Assembly: GCA_014584705.1 (NCBI GenBank)
Contig: JACTMJ010000006.1
Location: forward strand, 186,001-250,000
From: Acidobacteriota bacterium
GTDB lineage: Bacteria > Acidobacteriota > Terriglobia > Bryobacterales > Bryobacteraceae
DNA: 64,000 nucleotides
Direction: 5' to 3'
The translations under genes were made by a program, and so were the position numbers. The number at the start of each line of letters is the position of its first letter. Position 1 is the first letter of the stretch. The notes under the pieces are model-generated. The model did no database searches. It saw only the letters and a list, made by a program, of their open reading frames with translations, and was not told the DNA's origin. Positions 55,081 to 63,801 of the stretch are shown here, piece by piece.

Positions 55081-56412
55081 ATGCTTAAACCGACCGAATC
55101 AAACCGCAGACAATTCCTGACGAACACCGGGCGAGCGCTCGTCGCCGCGCCGTTCTTCGTACGGAATCTGATCTCGGCGCCACCTTCCGGGAAACTCCGT
55201 CTGGCCGCGTTTGGCGGCGGCAATATGGCCTATGTCACCTTGCAACAGATCTCCCGGCATAAGAACGTTACCCTCGCCTGCGTAGCCGAAGTGGATTCGG
55301 CTCAGCTCGGCCAACTGAACAAGCTCGCCCCCGGCACCAAGATTTACGAGGATTGGCGAGAAATGCTGCGAGCGGAGCGAAAGAACATCGACATCGCCTG
55401 CGTAGGCACGCCGGACCACATGCATGCGATGCAAGCCATGGCCTCCATGCGAGAGGGCCTGCCCGTCTACGTGCAGAAACCGCTGGCCCACGACATCTAT
55501 GAAGTCCGCAAACTGACTGAATACGCACGCAAGAAGAATCTGGTGACGCAGATGGGCATCCAGATTCACTCCAGCAAGGAATACAACACGGCGGTAAAGC
55601 TCGTGCAGGACGGCGCGATCGGAAAGATCAAGGAAGTCCACGCCTGGAGCAGCAAGAAGTGGGGGGACATGGACCCCTTCCCCGGCGGAAGCGACCCCGT
55701 GCCAGCCACGCTCAAATGGGATCTCTGGCTTGGGAATGCGGCAGCCCGCCCTTACATCAAGGATTACTATCATCCCGCCAACTGGCGGAAACGCGTGGAT
55801 TTCGGCACGGCCACCTTCGGCGACATGGGTTGCCACATCTATGACCCGGTCTTTTCCGCGCTCGGCCTGAGCGCGCCGATTTCGGTTCGGAGCGAAGGCG
55901 CGCCCCCGAACGAACATAACTGGCCGATCAATTCCGTCATTCATTACATCTTTGCCGGAACCCGCTACACGGAAGGCACGACCGTCAATATCACCTGGTA
56001 TGACGGCGACGTGAAACCGTCGCAGGAAATCCTGACCCGCGCCGGCGTGGAGAGGCTGCCGCGCGAAGGTTCCATCATGTTCGGCACCAAGGGAATCATG
56101 GTGCTGCCCCACATCGGAATGCCGAAACTGCTGCCGGAAGCGGATTTCGCCGATTTCAAGATGCCCGCCATCGAACCGAAGAATCACTACTTCGAGTTCG
56201 TGGATGCGGTTCTTGGCACCACTCAGACTTCCACCAAGTTCGACTATTCCGGGCCGCTCACGGAGACCGTGCTCCTTGGGCCGCTGGCGCAGCATTTCCC
56301 GAAGACAACCCTCGAATGGGATTCCCGGAAGATGCGCGTCCGCAATTTGAAAGAGGCGAACAAGTATGTCCGTCGGAAGTATCGGAAAGGTTGGAGCGTC
56401 AAGGGGCTCTAG
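55081..56412 (+). CDS. Tat-exported Gfo/Idh/MocA-family oxidoreductase
   Basis: A 443-aa NAD(P)-dependent enzyme. The leader 'NRRQFLTNTGRALVAAPFFV' is Tat-type. The Rossmann fold begins at 'LRLAAFGGGNMAYVTLQQI', and 'VGTPDHMHAMQAMASMREGL' followed by 'VQKPLAHDIYEVRKLTEYAR' contains the 'EKPLA'-like KP motif (here QKPLA). 'MGIQIHSSKEYNTAVKLVQD' is also typical. Start ATG 55081 is chosen because it gives a usual eight-residue lead to the twin arginines and GGAGGA lies at 55062-55067; an ATG at 55045 is possible. It likely oxidises a sugar or sugar acid in the periplasm. Confidence 0.9.
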   Translation: MLKPTESNRRQFLTNTGRALVAAPFFVRNLISAPPSGKLRLAAFGGGNMAYVTLQQISRHKNVTLACVAEVDSAQLGQLNKLAPGTKIYEDWREMLRAERKNIDIACVGTPDHMHAMQAMASMREGLPVYVQKPLAHDIYEVRKLTEYARKKNLVTQMGIQIHSSKEYNTAVKLVQDGAIGKIKEVHAWSSKKWGDMDPFPGGSDPVPATLKWDLWLGNAAARPYIKDYYHPANWRKRVDFGTATFGDMGCHIYDPVFSALGLSAPISVRSEGAPPNEHNWPINSVIHYIFAGTRYTEGTTVNITWYDGDVKPSQEILTRAGVERLPREGSIMFGTKGIMVLPHIGMPKLLPEADFADFKMPAIEPKNHYFEFVDAVLGTTQTSTKFDYSGPLTETVLLGPLAQHFPKTTLEWDSRKMRVRNLKEANKYVRRKYRKGWSVKGL

Positions 56413-56431
56413 TCAGAAACCCAACCAGATT

Positions 56432-56465
56432 GAAGAGGGGCCGCGAATGCGGCCCCTCTTCATTT
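56432..56465. terminator. Strong bidirectional terminator
   Basis: A perfect 13-bp stem pairs 56432-56444 with 56449-56461 around a GAAT loop. ATTT follows on plus and, on minus, the A-rich flank gives TC-rich sequence. It separates convergent genes ending at 56412 and 56464. Confidence 0.8.
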
Positions 56466-58071
56466 AGTGGTCGTCCGCCAGCCAATGCGTAACCACGGGC
56501 GGCTTGGGGCCATTGTGGAATTGGAGAACAGCGTCTTCGAGCACCTTGTCCGCCAAGGTCACTCGCGAGTGCTGACGCATATGCTCCGCCCAGCTCTCCA
56601 CCAGAAAACTTTCCAGGTAGCGGCCCGGGTTCGCTGGATCTTCGAAGAGCCCCCATCGAATGGCCCCGTCCCGGCGGCGGATGGATTCGAGTTGCCGCAT
56701 GGCCTGCAGGAAAGGCTGTCTGCGATCGCGGCGAATGCAGTACTCCGTCGTCACCAGCACGGGCCCGCGATCCGCTTCGAACGGCTCGACAATGGTCGGT
56801 TCCGGCCAGTGTTGCGATGGACTCACATCGAAATGCATCTCGCCCGCCAGCTTCCAGCGAAGGGACAGCGGGACCATCGCGCCGGCACAAATCGCCGCGG
56901 CGAGAAGTGTGGCACGCGTACTCACGTGCTCGGCCACCGAACCCCAGATCGTACTGCCCAATGCCATCCCGCCCTGGAACAGAAAGATGTAGACCGAAAG
57001 CCCCCTCGCCCTTACCCAGGAGGGAAGCGCCTGCTGAGCGACGGTATTGAAGCTCGACGTGATGGCAATCCAGCAGGCGCCGCCAAGAAGCAGAACCACG
57101 ACCACGGCGAGGAAACTCGAAAAGTAAAAAAGCCCGGCATTCACGAGACCAAACAAGAGGATGGCCGCGCTCACCAACCACTCCACGCCCACCGCGGCAC
57201 GCAACCGCGGCAGAATCGCCGCCACCGCCACTGACCCCGCGCCAAGTGACGCCAGCATGATGCCGTAGCCTGAGCTTCCCCTCTGCAGATCTTCCTTCGC
57301 AAGCAGCGGCAGCAGGCTCCACAATGCGCTCGCCGGAATCACGAAGAGAAAGGTTCGCAGCAGGACTCCGTGCAGTTCCGGCGCATACCGGATGTAGCGG
57401 ACCCCGGCCATGATCGCGTTCACCACACGCTCGCTCTGGTCTCGCGCGCTCGGGGGTTCTCGCTTCCAACCGTAAATCACCGCGACCACGCCCACAAACG
57501 AAATGGCATTCGCGGCAAAAACCGCCGCCGGATTCACCCAGGCGATGAGAAGCCCACCCAGCGCCGGGCCGATCGCCCGCGAGATGTTGAAGCCCATGGA
57601 ATTGAGAGCAATCGCGGAAGGAAGCTGCGGGCGCGGCACGAGTTCCGGCAGAATCGCCTGCCAGGCGGGGGCGTTCACGGTGGCTCCGGTACCCAACAGA
57701 AACGTGAAGAGCAGCAGCAGATTCGGGCCGGTGAAGCCAAACCAGGTGCTGAATGCCAGCAGCCCGGCCGCCACCGTCATCCAGGCCTGCGTCACGAGCA
57801 GCACTTTCCGGCGGTCGAAAATGTCCGCAATCGCCCCGGCGGGAAGCCCCATCAGGAGCACGGGCAGATAAGTGGCCGTCTGGACGCTCGCCACGTAGAG
57901 CGGCGAGGGCGTGAGGGAGGTCATCAGCCAGGCCGCCCCCATGTTCTGCATCCACGTGCCGATGTTGGAGCCGAGAGACGCGAGCCACAGCGCCCGAAAC
58001 ACCGGTTGGCTGAGCGGCGCCCATGCGCTCAGCCGGGCGTCGTCACGGATTTCAGGGCACGAATCGGACAC
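56464..58071 (-). CDS. MFS_3 family exporter with C-terminal extension
   Basis: A 535-aa transporter. 'GSNIGTWMQNMGAAWLMTSL' and 'LPAGAIADIFDRRKVLLVTQ' are the MFS_3 (EntS-like) start, followed by 'APAWQAILPELVPRPQLPSA'. About 110 residues after the last helix form a soluble domain with 'VLVTTEYCIRRDRRQPFL' and 'GRYLESFLVESWAEHMRQHS', which resembles the dimeric alpha-beta barrel (ABM-like) that some MFS_3 proteins carry. It starts with GTG 58071. It probably exports a small molecule; the substrate is unknown. Confidence 0.88.
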   Translation of the reverse strand: MSDSCPEIRDDARLSAWAPLSQPVFRALWLASLGSNIGTWMQNMGAAWLMTSLTPSPLYVASVQTATYLPVLLMGLPAGAIADIFDRRKVLLVTQAWMTVAAGLLAFSTWFGFTGPNLLLLFTFLLGTGATVNAPAWQAILPELVPRPQLPSAIALNSMGFNISRAIGPALGGLLIAWVNPAAVFAANAISFVGVVAVIYGWKREPPSARDQSERVVNAIMAGVRYIRYAPELHGVLLRTFLFVIPASALWSLLPLLAKEDLQRGSSGYGIMLASLGAGSVAVAAILPRLRAAVGVEWLVSAAILLFGLVNAGLFYFSSFLAVVVVLLLGGACWIAITSSFNTVAQQALPSWVRARGLSVYIFLFQGGMALGSTIWGSVAEHVSTRATLLAAAICAGAMVPLSLRWKLAGEMHFDVSPSQHWPEPTIVEPFEADRGPVLVTTEYCIRRDRRQPFLQAMRQLESIRRRDGAIRWGLFEDPANPGRYLESFLVESWAEHMRQHSRVTLADKVLEDAVLQFHNGPKPPVVTHWLADDH

Positions 58072-58140
58072 TGTACAGAACTATCCTCGCACACGCGGCC
58101 GAATGGGTTTTGGGACTCTGATTGCCGGAGTTCGGAACGG

Positions 58141-58605
58141 TCATGGACGCCGCTTCTCGCCGCTTTCTCTCGAAATGATCGAGATTCCGCCGCCCCGTTC
58201 AAGAACGGCGTACTCGATCTGGTCCAGGCGACCGATACCGTGGTTGGTCCGCGCGCTTGCGAGAATATCGCTCAAGGTAACCTGCTCCTTCCGCATCCGG
58301 CGCTCCAGCGGCCGGCCCCGCTCCACGATCACGATCGGCAGGCTTTCGAGCGCGTCGTCAAGGCCGGGCAAGCGGCCCTTGATGAGCGTAAGCGCCTGCT
58401 CCATCGCCACCAGAGTGGCAATCACGATCCAGGAATTGATCATCGACGTGTCGTTCCCGAGCAGAGCCTGCTGCGTGGATTCCCCGATCACGAGGATCAG
58501 CACGAAATCGAACGTGGTGATTTGCGCCAGCGTGTGCTTCCCCGCGATTCGAAACACCACCAGCAGGAAGGCGTAGACGGCCGCGGCTCTCAGTACGGAT
58601 TCCAT
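58141..58605 (-). CDS. DUF421 (YetF-like) membrane protein
   Basis: A 154-aa protein. 'LLVVFRIAGKHTLAQITTFD' with 'FVLILVIGESTQQALLGN' and three membrane helices are typical of DUF421, followed by the soluble 'LPIVIVERGRPLERRMRKEQ' and 'DQIEYAVLERGGGISII'. The family has no firm role; YetF/YdfR members are linked to stress and spore genes. A 9-base gap separates it from the next gene upstream, so the two are likely co-transcribed. Confidence 0.9.
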   Translation of the reverse strand: MESVLRAAAVYAFLLVVFRIAGKHTLAQITTFDFVLILVIGESTQQALLGNDTSMINSWIVIATLVAMEQALTLIKGRLPGLDDALESLPIVIVERGRPLERRMRKEQVTLSDILASARTNHGIGRLDQIEYAVLERGGGISIISRESGEKRRP

Positions 58606-58614
58606 CGATACCCC

Positions 58615-59142
58615 TCAGAAATAGGCAAGCTGCCTCATTTCCACGCTGGAACCCGCGAAGCCAAACCGAAGCGTGCGCAATCCGGCGGCAGTGGGCTCGT
58701 AATCAAGCACAATCCCGCTGCCCGCGCGCAGCCTTCCCGAAGCATATACGAGTTTGACCGTCTTCGCGCCAAGCGCGACGCGATCGGGTTCCGGAGTGAT
58801 GCGCTCGATCCGCGCGTGGTCGTAGAAGCGGCGCTCCACTTCAAGAGAGACGTCTCCCGTCTCAAGCGGAGCGCCTTCCAGCCGAATCGCGATGCGCGTG
58901 GCGCTCCCGACTCTCGTGAAGCGCTCATAGTCCGCGGTGACGACCGCCGAGGATGCATTCCCTTGCGTTCGGCTCACCACATGAGCCGAACTCAGCGGAC
59001 CGTCCCCGAAGACGCCCGCCAGAGCAAGGCCCACAATGACGAACAGCACAACCCAGCCCGCTCGCTGCCAGCGCCATTCGCGCCGCTGCAGGATCGAGTC
59101 TTCTTCGAGGTCGAGATCTGGGTAAGGGTTCGTGTCGCTCAC
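58615..59142 (-). CDS. Small single-pass membrane protein of unknown function
   Basis: A 175-aa protein with an acidic N-terminus, one helix at about residues 29-46 ('WVVLFVIVGLALAGVFG') and a beta-rich extracytoplasmic domain ('VVTADYERFTRVGSATRIAI', 'LEVERRFYDHARIERI'). I do not recognise a family, though a small protein of this shape sits upstream of DUF421 genes in other soil bacteria. It starts with GTG 59142. A regulatory or partner role to DUF421 is inference. Confidence 0.72.
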   Translation of the reverse strand: MSDTNPYPDLDLEEDSILQRREWRWQRAGWVVLFVIVGLALAGVFGDGPLSSAHVVSRTQGNASSAVVTADYERFTRVGSATRIAIRLEGAPLETGDVSLEVERRFYDHARIERITPEPDRVALGAKTVKLVYASGRLRAGSGIVLDYEPTAAGLRTLRFGFAGSSVEMRQLAYF

Positions 59143-59229
59143 CGCGCATGGCGATCCCGCGCCGCCGGTTAGAACGCGGAAGCCCGCCGGGATGTTTCGC
59201 CAAGGCCCGCGCGGCGGCGATGGAGGCGC

Positions 59230-59691
59230 CTAGCTTGCGTATCCGCCCACGATATAGCTCTGCAAGTGGGAGATGGTTTCTTTCTGCTCCACCACCGTCC
59301 ACTTGATGAGGTCGCCGAGGGACACAATCCCCACTACGGCCCCCTGGTCGATCACCGGCAGATATCGCTCTCGGCTCTCGGTAAGAGACACCATGCAGGC
59401 GGCCACGGTATCGTCGAGCGTCGCCAGTGCCGTCACCTCCGCGAGAATCTCCCGCACCGCCGTCTGCTGCGAGTGGCGGCCCTTCAGGATTACTTTGCGG
59501 GTGTAATCGCGCTCCGAGATGATACCGATGAGCTTGCCCTCATCGAGGACGACCAGCGCGCCGATGCCGTGTTCGGCCATCTGGCTGATCGCTTCGAACA
59601 CCGTAGCGTCCGGGCTGATGGTGTGTACCGTCCACCCTTTGCTGTCAAGCAAGGCGCGGACAGAGGCTTTAGAGTCTGACAAGTGGGACAT
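59230..59691 (-). CDS. Tandem CBS-domain protein
   Basis: A 153-aa soluble protein made of two CBS repeats. 'FEAISQMAEHGIGALVVLDE' and 'LIGIISERDYTRKVI' form the first; 'VAACMVSLTESRERYLPVID' and 'VVGIVSLGDLIKWTVVEQKE' the second. The pair folds into a Bateman module that binds adenosine nucleotides. Its partner protein is not adjacent, so it is a stand-alone regulator. Similar free-standing CBS proteins are common in Acidobacteria. Confidence 0.93.
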   Translation of the reverse strand: MSHLSDSKASVRALLDSKGWTVHTISPDATVFEAISQMAEHGIGALVVLDEGKLIGIISERDYTRKVILKGRHSQQTAVREILAEVTALATLDDTVAACMVSLTESRERYLPVIDQGAVVGIVSLGDLIKWTVVEQKETISHLQSYIVGGYAS

Positions 59692-59808
59692 CGGTACAAC
59701 CTCCTGGTCCTGAGATTGTATGCGAAGTTTCCTTCCGGGGAAAGCCCAATCTTGGCCGATCTTAGCCGGCAGGAGATCTCCGGTGCGGGAATTTCCAAAT
59801 CCCCGTGG

Positions 59809-61917
59809 CTAGGGCTTGGCCACGCAGGCTTGCAGGCTTTGGATATTCTTGCGGGCGAAGGCGGCTTCTTCGAGATCCGGATTCAGGTCGAGCATCGTTT
59901 CGAACTGCTCAATGGCGGGCGCGCAAAGCTGGCGGTCATTGTTCGCCACGGCCTGATGCGCGTAGCTCAGGCCAAGCACGTAGTGCGTGAACGCATCCTG
60001 GGAATCGTAGCGCAGGGCTTCCCGGCAGGCCTCGATGGCCGCGCCGTACTGGTTCAGCTTGCGGTTGGAATCGCAGATGCCAAACCACGCCAGGCTGCGC
60101 AGATCTTTCCAGATATCCTGCTGGGAGGCGCGGCTCTTCTTCCCCATCCCAACCAGAAAGCCCACGACGTAGTAATTGAGATTCCCGGCAAGCTTGCTGT
60201 TGAAATCCGAAAGCCGCAGGTATTGCTGGTAGGAGCTGATGGCGCCCTTGTAATCGCCGCTCATGCGCTGGCCTTCCGCAAGCCAGAAGTGCGCTTCCCC
60301 GTTCTCCGGGGTCAGGTCAATCGCCTTGTTGGCGGAGCGGATGCCATCGGCGTAAATCTCCTTGCGGCAATAGGCCTGCGCCTGCAAATACCACGCCATG
60401 GCATTTGACTTGTCGCGGTTGGTCACCAGATTGAGTTGCCGGATCGCTTCGTCAAGATCGCCCACGTCCAGCAGCATGCCGGCATAGCTGGCGCGGGCCT
60501 CCATAAAATCCGGGTCGATCTCGATCGCTTTCTCAAAATAGCGGCGGGCGTTCGCTTGGTCAAAAAGCGCATTGTACGTACGGGCCAGATACAGGGCTGC
60601 CTTGCTGTACTTGGGGTCCAGCAGCAGAGCGCTCTGGAAATCCGCCACCGCCGCCCGGTAGTTCTTCGCGTAGCCCTTGTTGTACTTCGCCAGACCGTCG
60701 TCGAACTTCTCTTCCGCGGCCCGGTTGCGCTGCCGAGGAATCAGGATCTTGATCGTTACGGTTTTCTCCTGCCCCGGATACACCACCTCTTCCCGAGGCC
60801 CGTCGGGCTCATAGCCCATCTTCACGGCCTTCACAGTATGAATGCCGGGGGTGAGTCCGGGAATCCGCAAGGGGTTCGCTTTATCCACCACGCCGACGCT
60901 CTTGCCATTCACGAACACTTCCACGCCATCGCGATTGCTCTCGAAAATGAGCGCGCCGAACTTCGGAGCGGGCGCTTCGCCGAGCGCTTTGTTCGACGGA
61001 ATGTAAGCGAGCAGCATGTCCTTATCGAAGCTGCTGCGGTCCGCCGTGGGGTTCTGCTCTCCCCCGGTCGCTTCCCGCACATTGCGGCGAACGTACTCGG
61101 CCAGCTCATCGGCGGTCACGATGCTGTCGGTATTCTCATCGGCGGAGCCCTCAAGCCCCTTCACCACATAGTAGGTGAAGACGCCGTGCCCGCCGCCCCA
61201 ATCCGGGCTCTCGAAGCTGCGCTCGCGGTCACGGCTTGCCGTGAGGGAGAAGAGCGATTGCGTCAGATTCACCAGTCGCGAATTCAGTTGCGCGCTGTCT
61301 TCCGGAGCGATGATGCCGCTATGACAACTGTCGGTTAACAGCACCTTCCAGCGCGCTTTGATCTTGCCGCCGATCACCTCGCCAAGGCTCTGCATGGGAT
61401 AGCCGAACTTCGCTGGATCCTGCATGGCGAAGTCATACGGCGCGAGATAGCCCGCCCCCTTGTAGAGAAAGCCGTGCCCGGCGAAATAGATCAGCACGCG
61501 GTCCTCCGGCTTGGCCACCGAGGGCAGCCACTCTTCGAGTTCGCGTGTGATGTTCTCCTTGGTCGCTTGCTCGCCAATCAGCCGGTGCACATTCTCCGCC
61601 CGAAAGTTCCCTCCTTCCGGGCTGATCAGCACCGAATAAATGGATTGCGCGTCCTTCTCGGCGTACTCCAGCTGGAAGTTCTTTTCGAGGCGCGGATACG
61701 TCCCCACGCCAATCACCAGCGCGTAGCTCCTCGGGATCGTTACAGACTTCCCGGAAGCATCTTCCACCTCGCGCGGCACATCCTTTTCCACGCGCAGATC
61801 GCGCTGCTGCGTATTGGCCGGTTGTTGTGCCGCCACGCTGAATGCGGCCAGGGCAGCCAGCCCTAGCACGCCCAGCCGGGCGAGCGTTCGTTTAATCGTG
61901 CGCGATGCGGAATTCAT
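59809..61917 (-). CDS. Secreted caspase-family (C14) protein with PEGA and TPR domains
   Basis: A 702-aa protein. Signal peptide about residues 1-30 ('LARLGVLGLAALAAFSVAAQ'). The caspase-like domain spans residues 65-305, with catalytic His148 in 'LIYFAGHGF' and Cys198 in 'LLTDSCHSG', both present. A PEGA domain follows near residues 321-392 ('GVEVFVNGKSVGVV', 'GLTPGIHTVKAVKMGYEPDG'), then at least five TPRs from about 405 ('YKGAISSYQQYL'). Bacterial caspase homologues (metacaspases and orthocaspases) cleave after Arg/Lys or Asp. Extracytoplasmic placement with a PEGA surface-layer motif suggests envelope work. It overlaps the preceding DUF4384 gene by 26 bases. Confidence 0.9.
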   Translation of the reverse strand: MNSASRTIKRTLARLGVLGLAALAAFSVAAQQPANTQQRDLRVEKDVPREVEDASGKSVTIPRSYALVIGVGTYPRLEKNFQLEYAEKDAQSIYSVLISPEGGNFRAENVHRLIGEQATKENITRELEEWLPSVAKPEDRVLIYFAGHGFLYKGAGYLAPYDFAMQDPAKFGYPMQSLGEVIGGKIKARWKVLLTDSCHSGIIAPEDSAQLNSRLVNLTQSLFSLTASRDRERSFESPDWGGGHGVFTYYVVKGLEGSADENTDSIVTADELAEYVRRNVREATGGEQNPTADRSSFDKDMLLAYIPSNKALGEAPAPKFGALIFESNRDGVEVFVNGKSVGVVDKANPLRIPGLTPGIHTVKAVKMGYEPDGPREEVVYPGQEKTVTIKILIPRQRNRAAEEKFDDGLAKYNKGYAKNYRAAVADFQSALLLDPKYSKAALYLARTYNALFDQANARRYFEKAIEIDPDFMEARASYAGMLLDVGDLDEAIRQLNLVTNRDKSNAMAWYLQAQAYCRKEIYADGIRSANKAIDLTPENGEAHFWLAEGQRMSGDYKGAISSYQQYLRLSDFNSKLAGNLNYYVVGFLVGMGKKSRASQQDIWKDLRSLAWFGICDSNRKLNQYGAAIEACREALRYDSQDAFTHYVLGLSYAHQAVANNDRQLCAPAIEQFETMLDLNPDLEEAAFARKNIQSLQACVAKP

Positions 61918-62599
61918 AGATCACGGGTCCTTCCGTTGTCGCGGGAGCAGTAATCACCTGCGTCTCGCTCTGGCGCATAAAAAATAACTCGCGGGAGTTG
62001 GCGCGGTTCAGCTTGCTCCAGCTTTCCGGGAGCGCATTGTCGTTGGGAACGCTGCGCAGCCCCGCGGAACTGTCGATACATTCGCCGCGCGCGCGAAACA
62101 GCGAATCGTCGCAGCGCGGCTTCATCCGGTGCGGAGGCACGCGCGGCGCGGCCGGTGCACCGGCCGAGGGCAGCAACTCCGTGGGGTTCATCGACCGCGG
62201 ACTCACCATCCAATAGCTGATGTCATGCCCCGCGGGGCCCGCCACGATGAACTGCGCCTTCGTGGCCGGAACCAGATAGCTCTTGCCCGCTTCCACGCGA
62301 TTCTGCGAACCGGTATCGGCGGTAGGGAACAGCAGTTCGTAGCGACCCGACGTGCCGAGATTCGTGACGTAGAGATATCCGTCGAAATCGGCGGTGAAGC
62401 GGAAGCGCACGCGGTCGCCCTGCTTCAGCACGTGCCCGGGGTCAATCGCTTTCCAGGATTGGCCGCTCCATTGCTCCAGTACCACTTCCATGCGGCGGGG
62501 GCCTTCGGTCTTTGCGGCCGCGCCAAGCACGGCGGCCAGAACCAGTAGCCCAATGGCCAGCAAGGTGATGCGGAATCGAATTCGTTCCAGTCGCGTCAT
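61892..62599 (-). CDS. DUF4384 protein, middle gene of the caspase operon
   Basis: A 235-aa exported protein. An N-terminal anchor or signal ('ITLLAIGLLVLAAVLGAAA') is followed by DUF4384 with 'QGDRVRFRFTADFDGYLYVT' and 'RYELLFPTADTGSQNRVEAG'. It ends with 'ANSRELFFMRQ' and a beta strand. DUF4384 proteins often accompany caspase or kinase domains and may be the ligand-binding part. The gene starts 27 bases after the upstream DUF4384 stop, and its end overlaps the caspase start by 26 bases. Confidence 0.82.
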   Translation of the reverse strand: MTRLERIRFRITLLAIGLLVLAAVLGAAAKTEGPRRMEVVLEQWSGQSWKAIDPGHVLKQGDRVRFRFTADFDGYLYVTNLGTSGRYELLFPTADTGSQNRVEAGKSYLVPATKAQFIVAGPAGHDISYWMVSPRSMNPTELLPSAGAPAAPRVPPHRMKPRCDDSLFRARGECIDSSAGLRSVPNDNALPESWSKLNRANSRELFFMRQSETQVITAPATTEGPVIYEFRIAHD

Positions 62600-62625
62600 G
62601 GCAAGTCCTCCTTTCGTCGGCCGGT

Positions 62626-63591
62626 CTAGCGGTGAACCAGAGCGAGGTCCGCCACCACGCGGGCATCCTTCGCATTCGACGGGTTCACCACATACGTGGC
62701 GATCTTCATATCCGGCGTGTAGCTCGCGTTCAACGGTCTCACCGCGCCGTATCCGGAGCTTCCGGGGTCGTCCGCCACCTTCTCCACCACCAGATCGCGG
62801 GCATAAGCGCGCCGCAGGCTTCCGACCACGTCGTCCCGGATGTTCATCTCGTTCACTGCGAGCAGCACCTTCGGGCCACTGCCGAACTCGGGCTCGGTTT
62901 TCACCGGGCTGGCCTTAGGCGCATTCGGCGACGGCTTCGTGCCCAGATCATAGATCAGGTTCTCCAGGCTCGGCTCCGGCTTGCGGGAAAACACCAGGAA
63001 GAGCTTCTCTTCCCCGGCTTGCTCATCAAAGGTGAACACATAGCCGGAGGGCACCGTGGTCACCGTGTTCGCCTCGATGCGATTGCTGCCGCCGCCCACT
63101 TCGGCGGACGGGAACAATGGACGCCACGCGCCGCTCGACCCTCGCGCGATGATATAGAGGTATCCGCTCTCATTCGTCTCCACCGCTACCTGAATGCGGT
63201 CGCCGGAGCGGAAGGCGGTATCCACCGGAACTTCCTGCGCGCTGCTGCCCACGCGCTTGATCAGCGTGTAGCGCATTCCTAGCGGATTCAGATCCGTCGG
63301 GAGATAGCCCGCCTGCACGAGTTGGCCTTCGGTGCGGGTACGCGCCATCGCGGCGGGCGGCGCAACGCTCTTCTTTTCAATGCTTTTCGCCACTTCCACC
63401 GGGATCGTCAGCGCGGGCGCACCAGGCTTTGCCCGATGCGTTCGAGCCGGTTTGGCCGAAGCGGTCTGCTGCTTGGCGGCTGGGACAAAGAACAATTCCC
63501 GGGCGGTCAGACGCTCGGGAGCCGGGCTCTGCCCAACGGCCAGCGTAACGCCCGCCGTGAGCAGCAACGCAAGAAATAATGATCGATTCAT
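62626..63591 (-). CDS. DUF4384 protein, first gene of the caspase operon
   Basis: A 321-aa exported protein. Signal peptide 'LFLALLLTAGVTLAVG', then 'RLTARELFFVPAAKQQ', a proline/alanine linker, DUF4384 with 'SGDRIQVAVETNESGYLYII' and 'WRPLFPSAEVGGGSNRIEAN', and a C-terminal domain with 'IRDDVVGSLRRAYARDLVVE'. The ATG at 63591 has an AGGA site on the minus strand; a longer frame to 63729 is not supported. It heads the operon behind three direct repeats. Confidence 0.82.
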   Translation of the reverse strand: MNRSLFLALLLTAGVTLAVGQSPAPERLTARELFFVPAAKQQTASAKPARTHRAKPGAPALTIPVEVAKSIEKKSVAPPAAMARTRTEGQLVQAGYLPTDLNPLGMRYTLIKRVGSSAQEVPVDTAFRSGDRIQVAVETNESGYLYIIARGSSGAWRPLFPSAEVGGGSNRIEANTVTTVPSGYVFTFDEQAGEEKLFLVFSRKPEPSLENLIYDLGTKPSPNAPKASPVKTEPEFGSGPKVLLAVNEMNIRDDVVGSLRRAYARDLVVEKVADDPGSSGYGAVRPLNASYTPDMKIATYVVNPSNAKDARVVADLALVHR

Positions 63592-63724
63592 CGCGGAATT
63601 CCTTTCCCAGTCGCGCGGCCGTGTATCGATGGACGAATCCCGCGAAAGCCCGGTTCCGTACCTCGCCGGACCCCCAGCCATCCGCACCGTCACCAACCCG
63701 CCTGCCCCGCCACCCAGATCTGGA

Positions 63725-63775
63725 GGCACACCAAGCCCTCCATAGGCACACCAAGCTAATCAGAAGCACACCGAG
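63725..63775. repeat. Three direct repeats at exact 20-bp period
   Basis: GGCACACCAAG occurs at 63725-63735 and 63745-63755 and, with two changes (AGCACACCGAG), at 63765-63775. The 20-bp step is close to two DNA turns, so copies would face the same side. They lie 134-184 bases upstream of the first gene of the caspase operon and just beyond the stop (63802-63804) of the right-edge ORF. Confidence 0.65.
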
Positions 63776-63801
63776 TCCGGAACCGTCCCGGTTCTGTGTC
63801 C

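Noticed and set aside
56399..58024. 541-codon minus-strand ORF in another frame of the MFS_3 gene
   Set aside because: Same strand but wrong frame: no membrane helices, unlike the frame 56464-58071.
57370..59172. 600-codon plus-strand ORF over the MFS_3, DUF421 and small membrane protein genes
   Set aside because: Spans three minus-strand genes, is rich in Arg/His/Pro and has no domain.
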